A stretch of DNA of 10,385 bases from Vulcanimicrobiota bacterium. GTDB lineage: Bacteria > Vulcanimicrobiota > Vulcanimicrobiia > Vulcanimicrobiales > Vulcanimicrobiaceae. This document shows, in pieces, positions 1 through 6,670 of the stretch. The stretch lies in the NCBI GenBank assembly GCA_030040695.1, contig JASHTE010000154.1, positions 1 through 10,385 of the forward strand, written 5' to 3'. How positions within the stretch are numbered: the first letter of the stretch is position 1; every line of letters begins with the position of its first letter. Both the position numbers and the translations under genes were made by a program. Below the pieces are notes generated by a model. That model was not told the origin of the DNA. It saw nothing but the letters and a program-made list of their open reading frames with translations, and did not search any database.

Positions 1-641
1 AGCTGGAAGGGCCCATCTTGCGCAGGTGCCTCCGGAATGTGATCGAGCATGGCGGTGAAGAGCGGCTCGAGATTCGTGCTGGTATCGTCAAGCGCGCGCT
101 TCGCTATTCCCGCCTTCGCGTTTGTGTAGACGACCGGGAAATCGGCCTGCTCGTCCTCGGCACCAAGCTCGATAAAGAGATCGAAGACGTCGTTCACCAC
201 TTCGACGGGACGCGCGTCTTTGCGGTCGATCTTGTTGACGACGACGATCGCCCGCAAGTCGAGCTCGAGCGCCTTGCGCAGTACGAAGCGCGTTTGGGGC
301 ATCACGCTTTCGGCTGCGTCGACGAGCAGAAGCACACCCTGGACCATCTGCAGCACACGCTCGACCTCTCCACCGAAATCGGAGTGGCCCGGTGTATCGA
401 CGATGTTGAACTTCACGCCGCCGTGGTGAATGGCGGTATTTTTTGCGAGTATCGTGATGCCTCGCTCGCGCTCGAGCGGGTTCGAGTCGAGCACTCTTGT
501 TTCGACAGCCTGGCCTTCGCGAAAGACGCCGCTCTGCTTCAGCATGGCATCGACGAGGGTCGTCTTGCCGTGATCGACGTGCGCGATGATCGCAACGTTG
601 CGAATGTCCGAACGGGTCCTCACCGCGCTTGCTTGCCTCAT
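1..641 (-). CDS. typA: Ribosome-associated translational GTPase TypA/BipA (N-terminal part, cut by window edge)
   Basis: The minus-strand frame from ATG at 641 reads 213 codons before leaving the window, so only the G domain of a protein that is normally about 600 residues is present. TypA/BipA is a ribosome-binding GTPase of the EF-G/LepA group, involved in stress adaptation and ribosome assembly in the cytoplasm. All GTPase motifs are visible: P-loop AHVDHGKTT (20-28), switch I RERGITI (58-64), DTPGH (82-86) and NKID (136-139). The stretches [26 protein letters not shown] and the closing DGPFQ are typical of TypA and separate it from LepA or EF-G. The ATG was chosen because a GGAAGGG ribosome binding site (654-660) lies 12 nt upstream and the GTPase fold starts a few residues later. 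The gene diverges from the small exported protein at 778. The family call is very secure; only the 3' end is unseen. Confidence 0.96.
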   Translation of the reverse strand, partial: MRQASAVRTRSDIRNVAIIAHVDHGKTTLVDAMLKQSGVFREGQAVETRVLDSNPLERERGITILAKNTAIHHGGVKFNIVDTPGHSDFGGEVERVLQMVQGVLLLVDAAESVMPQTRFVLRKALELDLRAIVVVNKIDRKDARPVEVVNDVFDLFIELGAEDEQADFPVVYTNAKAGIAKRALDDTSTNLEPLFTAMLDHIPEAPAQDGPFQ

Positions 642-777
642 GTGACCGGCTTGCCCTTCCTGTAAAGAGTTTGTAAAGCTGCTGGAGAACGTTACCGGGC
701 GGCTGTCGCTTCGAGGCGTCAGGGCCTGTAGCCACCCAGCGGCGCAGCCGATGATCTCTCTACGGAGGATCGCAGGT
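642..777. promoter_or_regulatory. Divergent intergenic region between typA and the small exported protein
   Basis: This 136-bp gap must hold the promoters of typA (leftward) and probably of the small exported protein (rightward). It contains the typA ribosome binding site (654-660), a TGTAAA direct repeat (661-677) and, at the right end, a GGAGG at 764-768 placed 9 nt before the ATG at 778. I found no convincing -35/-10 pair on either strand, so no promoter is placed. CGGCTG near 699 and CAGCCG near 746 form a widely spaced inverted repeat of uncertain meaning. Confidence 0.55.
661..678 (-). promoter_or_regulatory. TTTACA-N5-TTTACA direct repeat upstream of typA (candidate response-regulator site)
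   Basis: On the minus strand two perfect CTTTACA heptamers repeat with an 11-bp period, one helical turn, ending where the typA ribosome binding site begins. Paired TTTACA-type hexamers separated by 5 bp are the known pattern of PhoP-type (OmpR/PhoB family) response-regulator boxes in Bacillus. Here only two units are present and no regulator gene is nearby, so the role is inference. The site lies about 20-37 bp from the typA start. It would therefore block or lie within the promoter/leader rather than act as a distant activator site. A chance repeat in an AT-richer promoter is the main alternative. Confidence 0.3.
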
Positions 778-1176
778 ATGCGAACGGCTTTTGCAATTTC
801 CGCAATGCTCCTGATGTTTGCCGTAGTACCGCAACTGGTCTCGGCGGATCAGCGACGCCACGTCGCATACGTGCACCGGCACGCCACGCGCGCGAGCCAC
901 ATGAGCGCCGCCGCATATGCGGCGTGGTTCCATCGCATGGCTCCGGCGGACGAGTACTTCGGCCGATTCAAGGAGAGCATTCTCGAGATCCGCAACCGCC
1001 TCGACGCTTTCGATCGCCGCAGCGACGCCGATATGCGTGCGCCGGGTACGCGCCGTGCGCTTGACAACTTACAAGACGCGATCCGCGATTGGAAGCGTAA
1101 GTATCCGCTGGATCCCTGGCTGCCGCGCTCGCTGCACCGCCTACACCGCGACTACCAGCGCGCCGGAATCGGCTAA
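778..1176 (+). CDS. Small predicted exported His/Arg-rich protein of unknown function
   Basis: A 132-residue protein with no family I recognise. Residues 1-23 look like a Sec signal peptide: a basic start (MRT), a hydrophobic core [12 protein letters not shown] and a VSA|DQ cleavage site. The mature part, about 109 residues, is basic and mostly helical in character. It has histidines at 28, 33, 35, 41 and 52 near its N-terminus and HRLH (120-123) close to the end, and a Trp/Pro-rich stretch DPWLP at 112-116. The start at 778 was preferred over an in-frame ATG at 751 because GGAGG (764-768) sits 9 nt upstream and the signal peptide then starts correctly. The stop TAA overlaps the PhzF stop on the other strand (CTAA, 1173-1176). 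It is probably periplasmic or secreted; metal binding by the histidines is only a possibility. Confidence 0.75.
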   Translation: MRTAFAISAMLLMFAVVPQLVSADQRRHVAYVHRHATRASHMSAAAYAAWFHRMAPADEYFGRFKESILEIRNRLDAFDRRSDADMRAPGTRRALDNLQDAIRDWKRKYPLDPWLPRSLHRLHRDYQRAGIG

Positions 1177-2054
1177 CCGGGCAGCGTCATTGCCGCCTCG
1201 ATGATCGGGGCAACACCGCCACCGACCTCGATGCCCTCGCGTCCTCTCTCGCCTCGAACGCGTACGTACAAGAGGCTGCGGCGTCCCATCTTTGTGCCTT
1301 GCTCGCTCACGAATGTCGTGCCGTCATCCGTATTGCAGAGGCCGTGCTCCATCATATAGAGCGCGAGCGGTCCGGTAGCGCTTCCCGTCGCGGGATCTTC
1401 GACGACGCCTAGCTCCGGCGCGAACATCCGCGAATATGCGCCTTCGCTCGTCGGCGTGAAGACGAAGACCGCGATCGATTCACCGACCGCCTCTTCGAGC
1501 GCTGCGAACGCTGCCGTGTCGAGGCTTGCGCGGTCGACGGTCTCGCGATCCGTGACCGCAACGTAGACGTGCGGGTTACCGGCGCTGTAGACTTGCGGCG
1601 GAACGTCGGCCAGTAAGTCCCACTCGCGCAGGTCGAGCACACGGGCGCAGGCGGCACGATCGCACTCGCCGACCCGTTCGATAGACGGCGTCGCGAGCCA
1701 GATGCGCTCTCCCTCGACGCGTATCGGCACGGCGCCAACGCCCTCCTCGAACGCAAAGCTCTTCACGTCGCGCGGTACGATGCCGTTCTGACGCGCCACG
1801 TACGCGGAGCCGATCGTCGGGTGCCCCGCAAAGCGTAACTCACGTGCGGGCGTGAAGATGCGCGCTCGCGCTGCGCAGTCGCTCCTCGTCGCAGGGATCA
1901 AAAACGCGGTTTCGGAGAGGTTCAGCTCGCGTGCGATGCGCTGCATGAGCGACGCCTCGAGCTGAATGCCTTCATAGAAAACCGCAAGCGGGTTGCCCTC
2001 GAGCGGAGTCTCCGTGAAGACGTCGACGACGCGATAGCGAAGCGTCAAGGGCAT
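1173..2054 (-). CDS. PhzF family isomerase/epimerase-like enzyme
   Basis: A 293-residue cytoplasmic protein of the PhzF family, close to the usual 280-300 residue length, with the diaminopimelate-epimerase-like double fold. Visible signatures are VVDVFTETPLEGNPLAV (9-25), LNLSETAFL (44-52) holding the conserved acidic residue Glu48 (the catalytic Glu in phenazine PhzF), FAGHP (75-79) with the conserved His78, and EDPATGSATGP (219-229). Only true PhzF proteins act on DHHA for phenazines. With no other phenazine genes here the substrate is unknown, so no gene symbol is given. ATG 2054 is preferred over the in-frame GTG 2066 because AAGGTG (2064-2069) lies 9 nt upstream of the ATG and because family members start about six residues before the VDVF motif. 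The ATG overlaps the start codon of the divergent MFS gene, and the stop overlaps that of the small exported protein. Confidence 0.93.
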   Translation of the reverse strand: MPLTLRYRVVDVFTETPLEGNPLAVFYEGIQLEASLMQRIARELNLSETAFLIPATRSDCAARARIFTPARELRFAGHPTIGSAYVARQNGIVPRDVKSFAFEEGVGAVPIRVEGERIWLATPSIERVGECDRAACARVLDLREWDLLADVPPQVYSAGNPHVYVAVTDRETVDRASLDTAAFAALEEAVGESIAVFVFTPTSEGAYSRMFAPELGVVEDPATGSATGPLALYMMEHGLCNTDDGTTFVSEQGTKMGRRSLLYVRVRGERGREGIEVGGGVAPIIEAAMTLPG

Positions 2055-2056
2055 GC
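2051..2056. other. GCATGC palindrome containing the start codons of two divergent genes
   Basis: The palindrome provides ATG on the plus strand (2053-2055, MFS transporter) and ATG on the minus strand (2054-2052, PhzF-like). The two coding regions therefore overlap by 2 bp head to head with no intergenic DNA. The PhzF side has a good ribosome binding site (AAGGTG, 2064-2069). The MFS side has AAGGG at 2047-2051 only 1 nt from the ATG. A TTG at 2068 preceded by AGG (2057-2059) is the only alternative MFS start before the first membrane helix. Confidence 0.75.
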
Positions 2057-3303
2057 AGGCAAACACCTTGCCGACGGCGGCGCAGAGTCCCTCTCCCGCC
2101 CGGCGGGCGCTTTGGGCGGCTGCGCTCGGATGGGGTCTCGACGGCTTCGATCTTTCTCTCTACGTCTACGCGCTGCCCGGAATCATTGCGAGCCTCGCTA
2201 TCTCGAGGGCTGCGGGCGGATTGCTTGCGACGGAGACGCTTGCGGCGAGCGCGATCGGGGGCATCGTTATGGGCGCGCTTGCCGATCGCATCGGTCGCAA
2301 GCGGGCAATGATGATTTCCATCGGCTGGTACGCGCTCTTCACGTGTCTCTGCGGATTCGCACAAGACTACGCGCAGCTCTCGGTGCTTCGGACGCTCGAA
2401 GGCCTCGGCTTCGGCGGTGAATGGGCCGTGGGCGCGGCGCTCGCATGCGAGTGGGTTTCGGGCGAGCGGCGCGGGCGCGATCTCGGCTGGGTGCAGAGTG
2501 CGTGGGCCGTAGGGTGGCTCGGTGCAAACGTCGCGTTTCAGCTCGTCTCCGTCAGCCTTCACGGCGCAGCCGTGTGGCGCGCGCTCTTCTTTCTCGGTAT
2601 TCTTCCGGCACTCGCCGTGCTCTACATCCGGCGCGAAGTCGAGGACCCGCCGATCTATGCCGAGACAAACCGATTGTCACTGCGCGCAAGCGTGGAGCGG
2701 CTCTTCGGGGCGGCGATGCTCGCACGCACGGCGCTTGCGACACTGCTAGCGATCGGAGTTCAGAGCGGTTCCTACGCGGTCGCGACATGGATGCCGTCCT
2801 ATCTCAGTGCGCAGCGTCACCTCTCTTCGATCGCGACGGGCGGCTATCTCTACGCACTCATCGCGGGCTCGTTCACCGGATACGTGACTGCGGGAACGAT
2901 CAATGACGTGCTCGGGCGGCGCAGGGGCTTCATGCTCTTCTCACTCGGTTCTGCGCTTATGGTTCCGCTCTACTTGACGCTTTTGAAGGAGAACTGGCAG
3001 CTGATACCTGCGGGCTTCCTCCTCGGCTACTTTGCGTACGGTATCTTCAGCGGCTTCGGTCCCTATTTCAGCGAACTTTTTCCGAGCGGTGTACGCGCAA
3101 GCGCACTGGGCTTCTGCTACAATGTCGGCCGCGGCGTCGCTGGAGCCGCGCCCTATCTCGTCGGCTTGCTCTCGGCGCATGCCGCGATCGGGGCCTCGAT
3201 GGTCGCGGTTGCCGTGAGCGCCTATGCGATCGCGATTCTTGCGGCGCTTGCGCTGCCGGAGACGAGGGGTGTGCCCCTCGATGCGCCAAGCAAGCTGGCG
3301 TAA
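2053..3303 (+). CDS. Major facilitator superfamily transporter (AAHS/metabolite:H+ symporter type)
   Basis: A 416-residue inner-membrane carrier with the usual twelve hydrophobic segments. In helix 1 GWGLDGFD (26-33) resembles the DGFD motif of aromatic-acid:H+ symporters such as PcaK. The loop between helices 2 and 3 carries the MFS motif A, GALADRIGRKR (74-84). EGLGFGGEWAVG matches the conserved helix-4 region of the metabolite:H+ and sugar-porter groups, DVLGRRRG is the second-half motif A copy, and LPETRG near the end is the sugar-porter type signature. The likely substrate is an organic acid, aromatic acid or sugar, driven by protons; the sequence does not fix which. Its TAA stop shares one base with the ATG of the next gene (TAATG, 3301-3305), so transport and the dehydrogenase subunits are translationally coupled. 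The start is ambiguous between ATG 2053 and TTG 2068. Confidence 0.93.
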   Translation: MQANTLPTAAQSPSPARRALWAAALGWGLDGFDLSLYVYALPGIIASLAISRAAGGLLATETLAASAIGGIVMGALADRIGRKRAMMISIGWYALFTCLCGFAQDYAQLSVLRTLEGLGFGGEWAVGAALACEWVSGERRGRDLGWVQSAWAVGWLGANVAFQLVSVSLHGAAVWRALFFLGILPALAVLYIRREVEDPPIYAETNRLSLRASVERLFGAAMLARTALATLLAIGVQSGSYAVATWMPSYLSAQRHLSSIATGGYLYALIAGSFTGYVTAGTINDVLGRRRGFMLFSLGSALMVPLYLTLLKENWQLIPAGFLLGYFAYGIFSGFGPYFSELFPSGVRASALGFCYNVGRGVAGAAPYLVGLLSAHAAIGASMVAVAVSAYAIAILAALALPETRGVPLDAPSKLA

Positions 3304-3797
3304 TGCCGCTAACGCGCCGGGAGCTCTTAAAGACCGGTGCTGCGGGCGTCGCACTGCTGACGCTCGCCGATTGCGCGCGCCACGTGGACGCGATCGATGC
3401 AACGGAGCGCGAGGTCATCGTGAAGATCGCCGACGCGATGCTCGATGGCGCGATTCCGTCGAGCCCCTCCCAGCGGGAGGATGCGCTGCAGGCCGCCGCC
3501 GACGGCTTCACGATTGCCGTCGAGGGGTTACCGCCCCACCTGCAGCACGACGTGCAGCAGCTCTTCAGCCTTCTCACCTTTGCTCCGACGCGGCGCTTGG
3601 TCGCGGGCCTGCCGCCGTGGACCGCTGCAACACGCAGCGACGTGCAAGCCTTTCTCTCACGCTGGCGCTTCAGCGGCTTTGCTCTCCTGCGCAGCGGTTA
3701 CGATGCGCTCCATCAACTCGTCATGGCAGGCTGGTACGGCAACGACCTCTCCTGGGCGCGCATCGGCTATCCCGGTCCACCGGAGATTGCTCGATGA
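3303..3797 (+). CDS. Tat-signal small subunit of a GMC dehydrogenase (gluconate 2-dehydrogenase subunit 3 / gamma-like)
   Basis: A 164-residue protein, the length usual for the small (gamma) subunit of membrane-bound FAD-dependent glucose, gluconate and sorbitol dehydrogenases. It starts with a clear twin-arginine motif TRRELLKTG (4-12) followed by the hydrophobic AAGVALLTLA, so it should be exported folded by the Tat system. In known complexes this subunit carries the signal for the signal-less flavoprotein subunit, which hitchhikes out with it; the next gene fits that partner. Cys24 in LADC resembles a lipobox, but Asp at the -1 position makes lipidation doubtful. The mature part begins with DATEREVIVKIADAMLDGAIP, typical of the family, and ends with a Trp/Gly-rich YDALHQLVMAGWYGNDLSW region and a GYPGPP tail. 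It is coupled on both sides: TAATG upstream and ATGA (3794-3797) downstream. The family call rests on size, Tat signal and position. Confidence 0.82.
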   Translation: MPLTRRELLKTGAAGVALLTLADCARHVDAIDATEREVIVKIADAMLDGAIPSSPSQREDALQAAADGFTIAVEGLPPHLQHDVQQLFSLLTFAPTRRLVAGLPPWTAATRSDVQAFLSRWRFSGFALLRSGYDALHQLVMAGWYGNDLSWARIGYPGPPEIAR

Positions 3798-5344
3798 TCA
3801 TCGATGCGTCGAAGGCAACGCACGATCTCGACGTCGATGCCGATGTTGCAATTATCGGGACGGGTGCCGGCGGCGGGACCGCCGCAGAGATTCTCGCGAC
3901 GCAAGGATTACGTGTCGCGATGGTCGAGGAGGGGCCGCTGCGCACGTCGCGCGATTTTCACATGCTCGAGCGCGAAGCGTATCCGCAGTTATATCAAGAT
4001 TCCGCGGGCCGGCGCACGAAGGACAAAGGAATCACGATTCTCCAAGGGCGCACCGTCGGCGGCTCGACGACGGTGAACTGGACCGCCAGCTTTCGAACCC
4101 CGCCTGCGACGCTCGCATACTGGCACGATCGCTACGGCTTGAGCGAGTACACGACGGAGAGTCTTGCGCCGTGGTTCGAGCGGGTAGAGCAACGTCTCTC
4201 CATTCATCCATGGGACGTCGAGCCGAACGAGAACAACGCCGTGTTGCGGCGCGGCGCAGCACGCGTCGGCGTGACGACCGGCGTCGTTCCCCGGAACGTG
4301 AAAGGGTGTGCGAATCTCGGCTACTGCGGAATGGGCTGCCCGCTCGACGCCAAGCAGTCGATGCTCGTGACGACGATTCCACGTGCGCTCGAACACGGCG
4401 CCACGCTGATCGTTCGCGCGCGGGCCGAGCGGCTCGTGCAGCGCGGCAACGTGGTGAGCGGACTCGAGTGCAGCGCTCTCGACGCAACAGGCCTGGCGCC
4501 CGGTCCGTATCGCGTACGCGTTCGCGCTCGTGCCTTCATCGCTGCAGCAGGAGGAATCGGCACGCCGGGATTGTTGCTCCGCAGCAACGTTCCGAATGCA
4601 AACGGCATGCTCGGAAAGCGTACGTTTCTGCATCCGACGCTCGTCTCGGCGGCGCGCATGCCGCATCGTGTCGACGCGTATGAGGGCGCGCCGCAGTCGG
4701 TGTACAGCGATCACTACCTCGCAGCGCCGCTCGATGGCCCCGTCGGTTTCAAGCTCGAAGTGCCGCCGGTCCATCCCGTTCTCATGGCGACGACGCTTCC
4801 TGGTTTCGGCGAAGCGCACGCGGCGCTCACCGCGGCGATGCCGTACACCCAGGTGATCATCGCGCTTCTGCGCGACGGCTTTCATCCCGAGAGCCCCGGC
4901 GGTGCCGTCGAGCTGCTTGGCGACGGCACACCGGCGCTCGACTATCCTATGACGTCCTATCTCTGGGACGGTGCTCGTCGTGCACTGCACACTATGGCGG
5001 AGATTCAGTTCGCAGCCGGCGCAGCGACGGTCTTGCCGTTGCACGAGGCTGCGCAGCCGTACGCGTCGCTCGAGCAGGCGCGCGCTGCGATCGATGGGCT
5101 CCCGATGGAGATACTGCGAGCGCGCGTCGTCAGCGCTCACGTCATGGGCGGTTGCGCGATGAGTGCCGACCCGACGCGTGGCGTCGTCGACGGTGACGGT
5201 CGTCATCACGAGCTCACGAATCTCTACGTCTTCGACGGATCGGTCTTTCCGACGAGCCTCGGAACGAATCCACAACTCTCGATCTACGCAATCACGGCTC
5301 GCAACGCGTCGCGTCTCGCGGACCTGCTGAACGCTGGGCTTTAG
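3794..5344 (+). CDS. GMC family FAD-dependent oxidoreductase (dehydrogenase large subunit)
   Basis: A 516-residue flavoprotein of the glucose-methanol-choline family, oxidising a hydroxyl group of a sugar, polyol or alcohol. The FAD Rossmann motif GTGAGGG is at 22-28 with the ribose-binding acidic residue at the end of strand 2 (VEEG, 44-47). GRTVGGSTTVNW (85-96) is the FAD-contacting loop. The active-site pair is His449 in HVMGGC and Asn492 in GTNPQ. Three cysteines, 172, 178 and 182, in the GC-x5-C-x3-C patch precede a DAKQS motif. Similar Cys patches occur in dehydrogenase (not oxidase) members, some of which hold a 3Fe-4S cluster. It has no signal peptide of its own, which agrees with Tat co-export with the preceding subunit; the ATGA overlap couples the two. 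The start at 3794 gives the standard 20-residue lead to the FAD motif; the frame stays open further upstream but there it is antisense noise within other genes. No cytochrome c subunit follows. Confidence 0.93.
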   Translation: MIIDASKATHDLDVDADVAIIGTGAGGGTAAEILATQGLRVAMVEEGPLRTSRDFHMLEREAYPQLYQDSAGRRTKDKGITILQGRTVGGSTTVNWTASFRTPPATLAYWHDRYGLSEYTTESLAPWFERVEQRLSIHPWDVEPNENNAVLRRGAARVGVTTGVVPRNVKGCANLGYCGMGCPLDAKQSMLVTTIPRALEHGATLIVRARAERLVQRGNVVSGLECSALDATGLAPGPYRVRVRARAFIAAAGGIGTPGLLLRSNVPNANGMLGKRTFLHPTLVSAARMPHRVDAYEGAPQSVYSDHYLAAPLDGPVGFKLEVPPVHPVLMATTLPGFGEAHAALTAAMPYTQVIIALLRDGFHPESPGGAVELLGDGTPALDYPMTSYLWDGARRALHTMAEIQFAAGAATVLPLHEAAQPYASLEQARAAIDGLPMEILRARVVSAHVMGGCAMSADPTRGVVDGDGRHHELTNLYVFDGSVFPTSLGTNPQLSIYAITARNASRLADLLNAGL

Positions 5345-6159
5345 AAGAAAATCGTCTGAAGCTCGCCGACGTCCTGGAAGCCGAGGCGGCGGTAGAGCGC
5401 GCGGGCAGGCGCGTTGAAATCGTTGACGTAGAGCGACAGCGTCGGCACCATGCAGAGCAACGTGCGGCAGATCGCACCAAGCGCCGCCGTCGCGATGCCG
5501 CGGCGTCGGAAGCGCGGCGGCGTCCAGATGCCCTGGAGCTGCGCCGTTTCTGTGCTCCATGCACCGACGTTGCAGAAGAAGGAAAGGTCGCCGTCGTTCT
5601 CCGCCACCCACCACAAGCCGAGCCGAATCATCCGGCGGATGCCGAAGCCGAAGTCACCGATCTCGAGTCGCGGGTCGCTTTCGATTTCACCCGCGATCAT
5701 CGCGGCGGAGTTCTGCGCGACGATCGCCCACTCGTCTTCGCGTGCACGGCGCACGAGGGCGCCATCGTGCGGTGCATTGATCGAGGGTGTGTCGACCGCC
5801 ATCAAGGGTTGCCGTTCGCGAACAAGTCTCGGCGGTGCGTGCGTGTCACGAATCAATTCCCAATAGGCGCAAACCGTCTCGCGGGGCCCGACGATTGCCC
5901 GCTCCGCGGCACGCGTTCCCAGAGCCGCGAAGGCCGGAAGGGCATCGGGCTCCGCCGCGAGCACGGTCTGACGGCCGAAGAAGGCGACACCGCAAACACG
6001 CTCGTGCTCGTCGAGTGCGACATAGAGGTCGCGGCGCATCGTGCCGCCTTCGAGCGCAAGATAGGTGAGGAGGACGTGCTCGTACGGCGAGCGCGACAGG
6101 TATTCGAGTGCGCGCGGGAGATGTGCGGCTGTAAGAGGTTTGCTAGAGCAATGAGACAT
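5341..6159 (-). CDS. GNAT family N-acetyltransferase with N-terminal DUF4081-like domain
   Basis: A 272-residue cytoplasmic protein with two halves. The C-terminal half is a clear acetyl-CoA-dependent GNAT domain: the acetyl-CoA pyrophosphate-binding motif A is RRRGIATAA (218-226), and motif B is the canonical LYVNDFNAPARALYRRLGF (243-261). The N-terminal half (about 1-135) has the degenerate GNAT-like arrangement seen in DUF4081-containing acetyltransferases of high-GC bacteria: YLSRSPYEHVLLTYLAL near the start and a segment ending MAVD. The acceptor, an amine, amino acid or protein, cannot be told. The ATG at 6159 lies 17 bp inside the end of the RskA-domain gene, so the two form an operon; the ribosome binding site is weak, suggesting coupling. 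The stop TAA shares TTAG (5341-5344) with the stop of the convergent GMC gene. Confidence 0.88.
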   Translation of the reverse strand: MSHCSSKPLTAAHLPRALEYLSRSPYEHVLLTYLALEGGTMRRDLYVALDEHERVCGVAFFGRQTVLAAEPDALPAFAALGTRAAERAIVGPRETVCAYWELIRDTHAPPRLVRERQPLMAVDTPSINAPHDGALVRRAREDEWAIVAQNSAAMIAGEIESDPRLEIGDFGFGIRRMIRLGLWWVAENDGDLSFFCNVGAWSTETAQLQGIWTPPRFRRRGIATAALGAICRTLLCMVPTLSLYVNDFNAPARALYRRLGFQDVGELQTIFF

Positions 6160-6670
6160 CGAGAACGAGGCGGCTCGTGGGTGCCCTGCTCCCGCCCTCG
6201 GGCTCCGTGCTCACTGCGACTTCTCGCGTGCGCACGGCATCGGCGTCTGCGAGCGCGACGATCGCGACGCCGTGGGGATCGGGAATGAAGGTGACCGACG
6301 GTGTCATGCTCGTGGCGTTCCGCGCCAGCGTCCACGCTTGATAGACGCGTCCGTGCGGGGGCATCGCGAGGTTCCGCATCGAGAGATAGAGGCGGCCGTT
6401 GCTCGCGATCACTTCATCGTCGCCCGAACCAAAGTGTTGCGCCTGCGGGCTCTGGAGATCGGCGATCATCGTGCGCGCGATCGCGAGCGCGCGCGCATAC
6501 ATCATCACGCGATCGTCGCTGCGCGCGATCTCGGATTGCAGTTGTCGGAGCTGTGACGTCTGCGCGAGACTGTTGAGCGTCGTTGCGATCGCGAGCGCAA
6601 AGCACACCGCTGCCACGAGATAGGCAGGCCAGACCGGCGGGCGAGCATAGGGAGGGCGGGAGTGCTGCAC
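6143..6670 (-). CDS. Single-pass membrane protein with RskA-type anti-sigma-K C-terminal domain, no visible sigma-binding domain
   Basis: From GTG 6670 the product is 175 residues. It has a short cytoplasmic lead, one membrane helix (WPAYLVAAVCFALAIATTLNS, 14-34), a probable coiled coil (36-72) and an extracytoplasmic RskA-like domain with YQAWTL (110-115), a TPSVTFIPDPHGVA strand pair (123-136) and VSTEPEGGSRAPT (153-165). The VEP-GGS-PT ending is diagnostic of the RskA family, whose members hold ECF sigma factors at the membrane. The N-terminal sigma-binding helices expected before the membrane segment are absent in this reading. The frame stays open to an ATG at 6811, giving 222 residues with CKEHLPAY near the start, but this would run 39 bp into the divergent GH20 gene and still lacks a clear anti-sigma domain. 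No sigma factor gene adjoins it. Its stop overlaps the start of the GNAT gene by 17 bp. The start is uncertain; the C-terminal domain is secure. Confidence 0.78.
   Translation of the reverse strand: MQHSRPPYARPPVWPAYLVAAVCFALAIATTLNSLAQTSQLRQLQSEIARSDDRVMMYARALAIARTMIADLQSPQAQHFGSGDDEVIASNGRLYLSMRNLAMPPHGRVYQAWTLARNATSMTPSVTFIPDPHGVAIVALADADAVRTREVAVSTEPEGGSRAPTSRLVLDVSLL

Noticed and set aside
18..665. 215-residue plus-strand open frame opposite typA
   Set aside because: The opposite strand has every TypA GTPase motif. This frame is the complement and shows no motif of its own.
751..777. ATG at 751 as start of the small exported protein
   Set aside because: It would add nine residues before the signal peptide and lacks a well-placed ribosome binding site. 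GGAGG at 764-768 points to 778.
3360..3377. Lipoprotein lipobox at Cys24 of the small dehydrogenase subunit (LADC)
   Set aside because: Asp directly before the cysteine does not fit the lipobox rule. The twin-arginine signal without lipidation explains export.
3224..3793. In-frame upstream extension of the GMC gene giving a 706-residue product
   Set aside because: The extra part is Arg/Ala-rich low-complexity sequence read through the end of the MFS gene and the whole small-subunit gene, which are well supported in other frames. The GMC FAD motif expects a start near 3794.
3989..5614. 541-residue open frame on the minus strand antisense to the GMC gene
   Set aside because: Composition is Arg/His/Ala-rich with no motif. 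It is a high-GC shadow of the GMC gene and of the end of the GNAT gene.
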